Source of the DNA: Chamaecyparis obtusa
Lineage: Eukaryota; Streptophyta; Pinopsida; Cupressales; Cupressaceae
NCBI GenBank assembly: GCA_027943335.1
Contig: BSBK01007860.1
Coordinates: forward strand, 496,001 to 560,000
Direction of reading: 5' to 3'
DNA: 64,000 nucleotides
Part shown: positions 61,433 to 64,000 of the stretch, piece after piece
Layout of the letters: each line of letters begins with the position of its first letter
Numbering within the stretch: the first letter of the stretch is position 1
Made by a program: the position numbers and the translations under genes
Notes under the pieces: generated by a model
The model's input: only the letters and a program-made list of their open reading frames with translations
Databases searched by the model: none
What the model was told of the DNA's origin: nothing

Positions 61433-62024
61433 GGTCCTGCAATCCATCAAATGAGATATTGTCACGTCCCCACTTCAAATAGAATTTTGATAATATTTAA
61501 ATAATATATATAGAATAATCAAGTCATGACCCATACATATGGTTCTTCTTTGTCTATATGTGGGAGATATAAAATGTACTAAGTTGAAAGTGATTATATA
61601 ATTATATGTCTATACCTACTAATCCATGTCACTATGCATGATCCATGCCAAAGGGGTTAAATTTCCTGCATATGTTAATCATTTATCTTAAGTTAGCTAA
61701 AAATTACATGATACGTATGCTACAAATAACTTAGAAGACAACATGAACAAGATGCAACATCGTAAACATGAATAAATTTATCTTATATATGGAATGCAAG
61801 ATCGTCAATAGAAGGGGTGATGATGTCTATAGTCAATTGCCTATTTGCAAAAAGGGTGATAATCAAACACAATATATACATGTATCAGTAGTAATTAATT
61901 GAGCATCGTAAGTAAAACATTGGTAATTATAAATCACATATGTTGCAATAATTAAAATTGAACACAATAAATATGTAATCACTACAATTGAAATCACATA
62001 TATACCTTGTACATTTAAATCATG

Positions 62025-62098
62025 TCATTGATCATCTTCTTCTTCTTCTTCATCATCATCATCATCATCACCACCACCATCATCACCATCATCATCAC

Positions 62099-62142
<44 letters not shown>

Positions 62143-62648
62143 CCATCACCATCATCTTGATCTTCATCATCCTCAATATCTTCTTCTTCCATAACATTAT
62201 ACTTTATCGGCCTTCCTCTCGGATCATGTCTAACAACAAATGACCAACCCTATTTATGTGGAACCTCTGAGTAAAACACTTGCTCACATTAGCTTGGAAG
62301 AACATAGGGCTCATCTCCAACTAGCTCAAATGACCTTGTATTAATCATTGTAAATCTATTATCATGTTGAATAACAGTTCTATCTGGATCATTTTGATTC
62401 AGTCATAGCCTATACCATTTCATGATGAATAGAACTACTTTGAAGGAGTTAAATTCACACTTAATTATATCATCCAAGATGCCATAGTATCGATTTTGAG
62501 ATTCTTGAGGATGTATGTCATTTCTAGATGATATATTAGTGACCTCGAAAACTGTAGTTATCCCAGAATCACAAGTTTTCTTCATGTCATCCAACTTTTT
62601 AATAAAAAATTTGTGGCCATGATAGTACATAGCTTTGTGGTGCTTGAC
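62025..62648 (-). pseudogene. CACTA transposase DUF4216 exon with acidic tail
   Basis: A minus-strand exon begins after a TAG acceptor (62648). The DUF4216 core reads KKTCDSGITTVFEVTNISS, then NRYYGILDDIIKCEF and VVLFIMKWYRL, then a TGA at 62403. The same frame continues NQNDPDRTVIQHDNRFTMIN, CEQVFYSEVPHK and WSFVVRHDPRGRPIKYNVME. It then enters a tail of roughly 45 Asp with some Gly and Glu, encoded by a GAT/GAC repeat (62028-62160), and ends in TGA at 62025. DUF4216 is found C-terminal to DUF4218 in plant CACTA transposases. At least three in-frame stops break this copy. Confidence 0.88.
62038..62160. repeat. (TCA)n / (GAT)n trinucleotide repeat coding for poly-Asp
   Basis: About 40 TCA or CCA triplets on the plus strand, in frame with the transposase tail on the minus strand. 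The poly-His, poly-Ile and poly-Met frames over it are artefacts. Confidence 0.95.
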
Positions 62649-62736
62649 CTACAATTTTTCAAGCGTGTGTAAATTATTTGAATCATGAGTTGATATGAAA
62701 CATATGAGCTATGATCATTAATAAATTTGTACGTAC

Positions 62737-62939
62737 CTCTCTACCTCTTAAACCATATGCTAGATCAATTACCATTGATGTAACATTGGAATCTCCATTA
62801 CGATGAGCTTCTCTAACCAATGAAGAAACACCTTCCCATGTTAATGAGCAACCATTTTGTTGACATCATTCAATCCATATCATCATCCAATCAAGATTGT
62901 TTGCAATATACAAATATATTGCATCCCACTCTCGACCAA
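62737..62939 (-). pseudogene. CACTA transposase exon between DUF4218 and DUF4216
   Basis: Exon flanked by an ATACAG acceptor and a GTACGT donor on the minus strand. It reads GREWDAIYLYIANNLDWMMI, then a TGA, then SLTWEGVSSLVREAHRNGD and MVIDLAYGLRGREV. It lies in the spot where CACTA transposases link DUF4218 to DUF4216. Confidence 0.7.
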
Positions 62940-63024
62940 CTGTATAAAAAAAATACACCAATTATAAATAACTTATATTGAAGATTTATAAGAATTAATT
63001 AACTACAATAACATCTCAATCTAC

Positions 63025-63540
63025 CTTTTCCCATAAAGTACTCCCATTCAAATTTGTTAATGGATTTGGGATCCCAAATACGATCTACATGGATTTTTGC
63101 TACAAACTTAGGAAGATATTCACTAAAGTACACGATGGTCTGGTATACCATATATCCCTCCACCATAGAACCCTCAGGATGTGCTCTCTGTCAAACCAAG
63201 CCTTTCAAAAATTTCAAGTACCTCTCAACCATCCACATTGACCTAGTTGGTATAGGTCCACACAATTCAATCTCCTCAACTTGATGTATGAGGTAGTGTT
63301 CTTGTGCATTGAAAAAAGTTGAAGGTAGACACTTTTGCATTTCACACATAAGAGGAATTTTTCTCTTCCAATATTTTATATCTTCTTTATTGATTTTTTT
63401 TTATGACAACCACCTCATGTATTTTCCAAGATCATATATAACTTTTTTGACACTATTGGCGAAGTGGTGTGGGAGATTTAGAGGTAGAACACATTGCAAT
63501 ATTTGTAAAATGATCTTATCAATATTTTATAAAATAATGC
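63025..63540 (-). pseudogene. CACTA transposase DUF4218 exon
   Basis: Minus-strand frame with VLPLNLPHHFANSVKKVIYD, KIPLMCEMQKCLPSTFF, HYLIHQVEEIELCGPIPTRS, VERYLKFLKGLV and GYMVYQTIVYFSEYLP, ending KFEWEYFMGK/GTAG. The H-V-E-E-I-E-L-C-G-P and ERYLK-LKG motifs are hallmark DUF4218 residues. A TGA follows KGLV (Arg expected) and a TAA follows MRWLS. Together with the neighbouring exons it forms the C-terminal half of a TNP2-type transposase. Confidence 0.88.
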
Positions 63541-63609
63541 AATGAAAACTACATGTAGTATACAAATATATAGTGAATACAAAATAACATGAATTACCTT
63601 AAAAAATGT

Positions 63610-64000
63610 ATGTCAATCATGTGATTTCATCCCTAGCCCAAATTCACTTTTCTTTGATATGAGATCGTTTATGTTTGCAGCAAATCCTGTGGGAAATCAT
63701 ATTTTTTTTATGACTTTTTTTATAGCATTGCTTTGTTGCTCCGACAATAACCAACTAAGGGCACTTGTATCAATCTGGTCTCCATTTCTATTTGATTGAA
63801 TGACATTTTTCATTGCATGCTTGGATTCTTCAATGTCACTACAAATTTTGATAATTTTGTCTTTGTCATGCCTTCCATCCAAGATTTTCCATAATGTCTA
63901 TGTTACATTCTTTCCAATATGCATAGGATCAAACAAATGCATGATTGAGAGTTGCTCGTAGTACGACAACCTACTAAATTGTGTAGGATAAATTTTTAGT
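63610..64000 (-). pseudogene. CACTA TNP2 transposase C-terminal exon
   Basis: The minus-strand frame enters from beyond the window: RLSYYEQLSIMHLFDPMHIG (the conserved H.FD.MHIGKN motif of TNP2), KNVT, a TAG, then LDGRHDKDKIIKICSDIEES. Next come SALSWLLSEQQSNAIKKVIK, a TGA, FPTGFAANINDL and GMKSHD.HTFF, the DUF4218 entry. A donor after HTFFK (GTAATT) leads to the next exon. TNP2 is the CACTA transposase that binds and cuts the termini. At least three stops make it a pseudogene. Confidence 0.9.

Noticed and set aside
61455..62015. Possible solo LTR (TGTCACGTCCCC ... TTGTACA)
   Set aside because: The start resembles some plant LTR ends, but no partner, target duplication or internal LTR motif could be found.
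61988..62243. Poly-His, poly-Ile and poly-Met ORFs
   Set aside because: Other frames of the trinucleotide repeat that encodes the poly-Asp tail of the CACTA protein.

Overview
This window is repeat-dense, AT-rich nuclear DNA of a plant. Spliceosomal introns, plant-type Ty3, LINE and CACTA elements, and exon fragments of plant peroxisome-related genes support this. The density of nested, decayed retroelements and the long AT-rich spacers suggest a large-genome seed plant, most likely a conifer or other gymnosperm; that is inference. I see no intact conventional host gene, no tRNA or rRNA, no CRISPR and no bacterial signal.

Layout. 1-7.3 kb: coding relics, a 50-bp tandem repeat, and a diverged dispersed repeat split by a Mutator-like element with about 360-bp inverted termini (4227-6553). 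7.3-10.8 kb: no genes. 10.8-16.3 kb: the RNase H end of a plus-strand LINE, then an LTR-like block with six strong palindromes (11823-12871), an unrecognised decayed reading frame and a 54-base T run. 18417-25659: a full-length minus-strand L1-type LINE bounded by a perfect 16-bp target duplication. It has ORF1 (DUF4283 plus zinc knuckle), ORF2 (endonuclease, RT, zf-RVT, RNase H) and an intact 202-codon ORF near its 3' end. 27-30 kb: a relic LTR, an AT-rich minisatellite and the second copy of the dispersed repeat. 32762-47294: a minus-strand Ty3/gypsy element of the Tat/Ogre-like type, with 1.2-kb LTRs, PBS, PPT, gag, protease, a G-patch, RT, two RNase H domains and integrase. 47941-55544: a gag-only LTR element whose right LTR is cut by a CACTA transposon. 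55545 to the window end: that CACTA transposon on the minus strand.

The most interesting part is the CACTA element. Between its left end (CACTAG at 55545) and its transposase exons (61.07 kb to the window end: TNP2 tail, DUF4218, DUF4216, acidic tail) lie exon-intron fragments of two unrelated host genes on the transposase strand. One is an Mpv17/PMP22-family membrane protein (58268-58765). The other is the peroxisomal beta-oxidation multifunctional protein MFP2/AIM1 (60503-60764, with one exon duplicated at 60149-60220). Several splice sites are still recognisable. The arrangement looks like gene-fragment capture (Pack-CACTA, transduplication).

The reading frames are mostly dead. Internal stops in the LINE ORF2 and the gypsy polyprotein are strongly biased to TAG, often where Gln (CAG) or Trp is expected. 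This fits C-to-T decay at methylated CHG sites. All calls rest on reading the sequence by eye; no database search was run.
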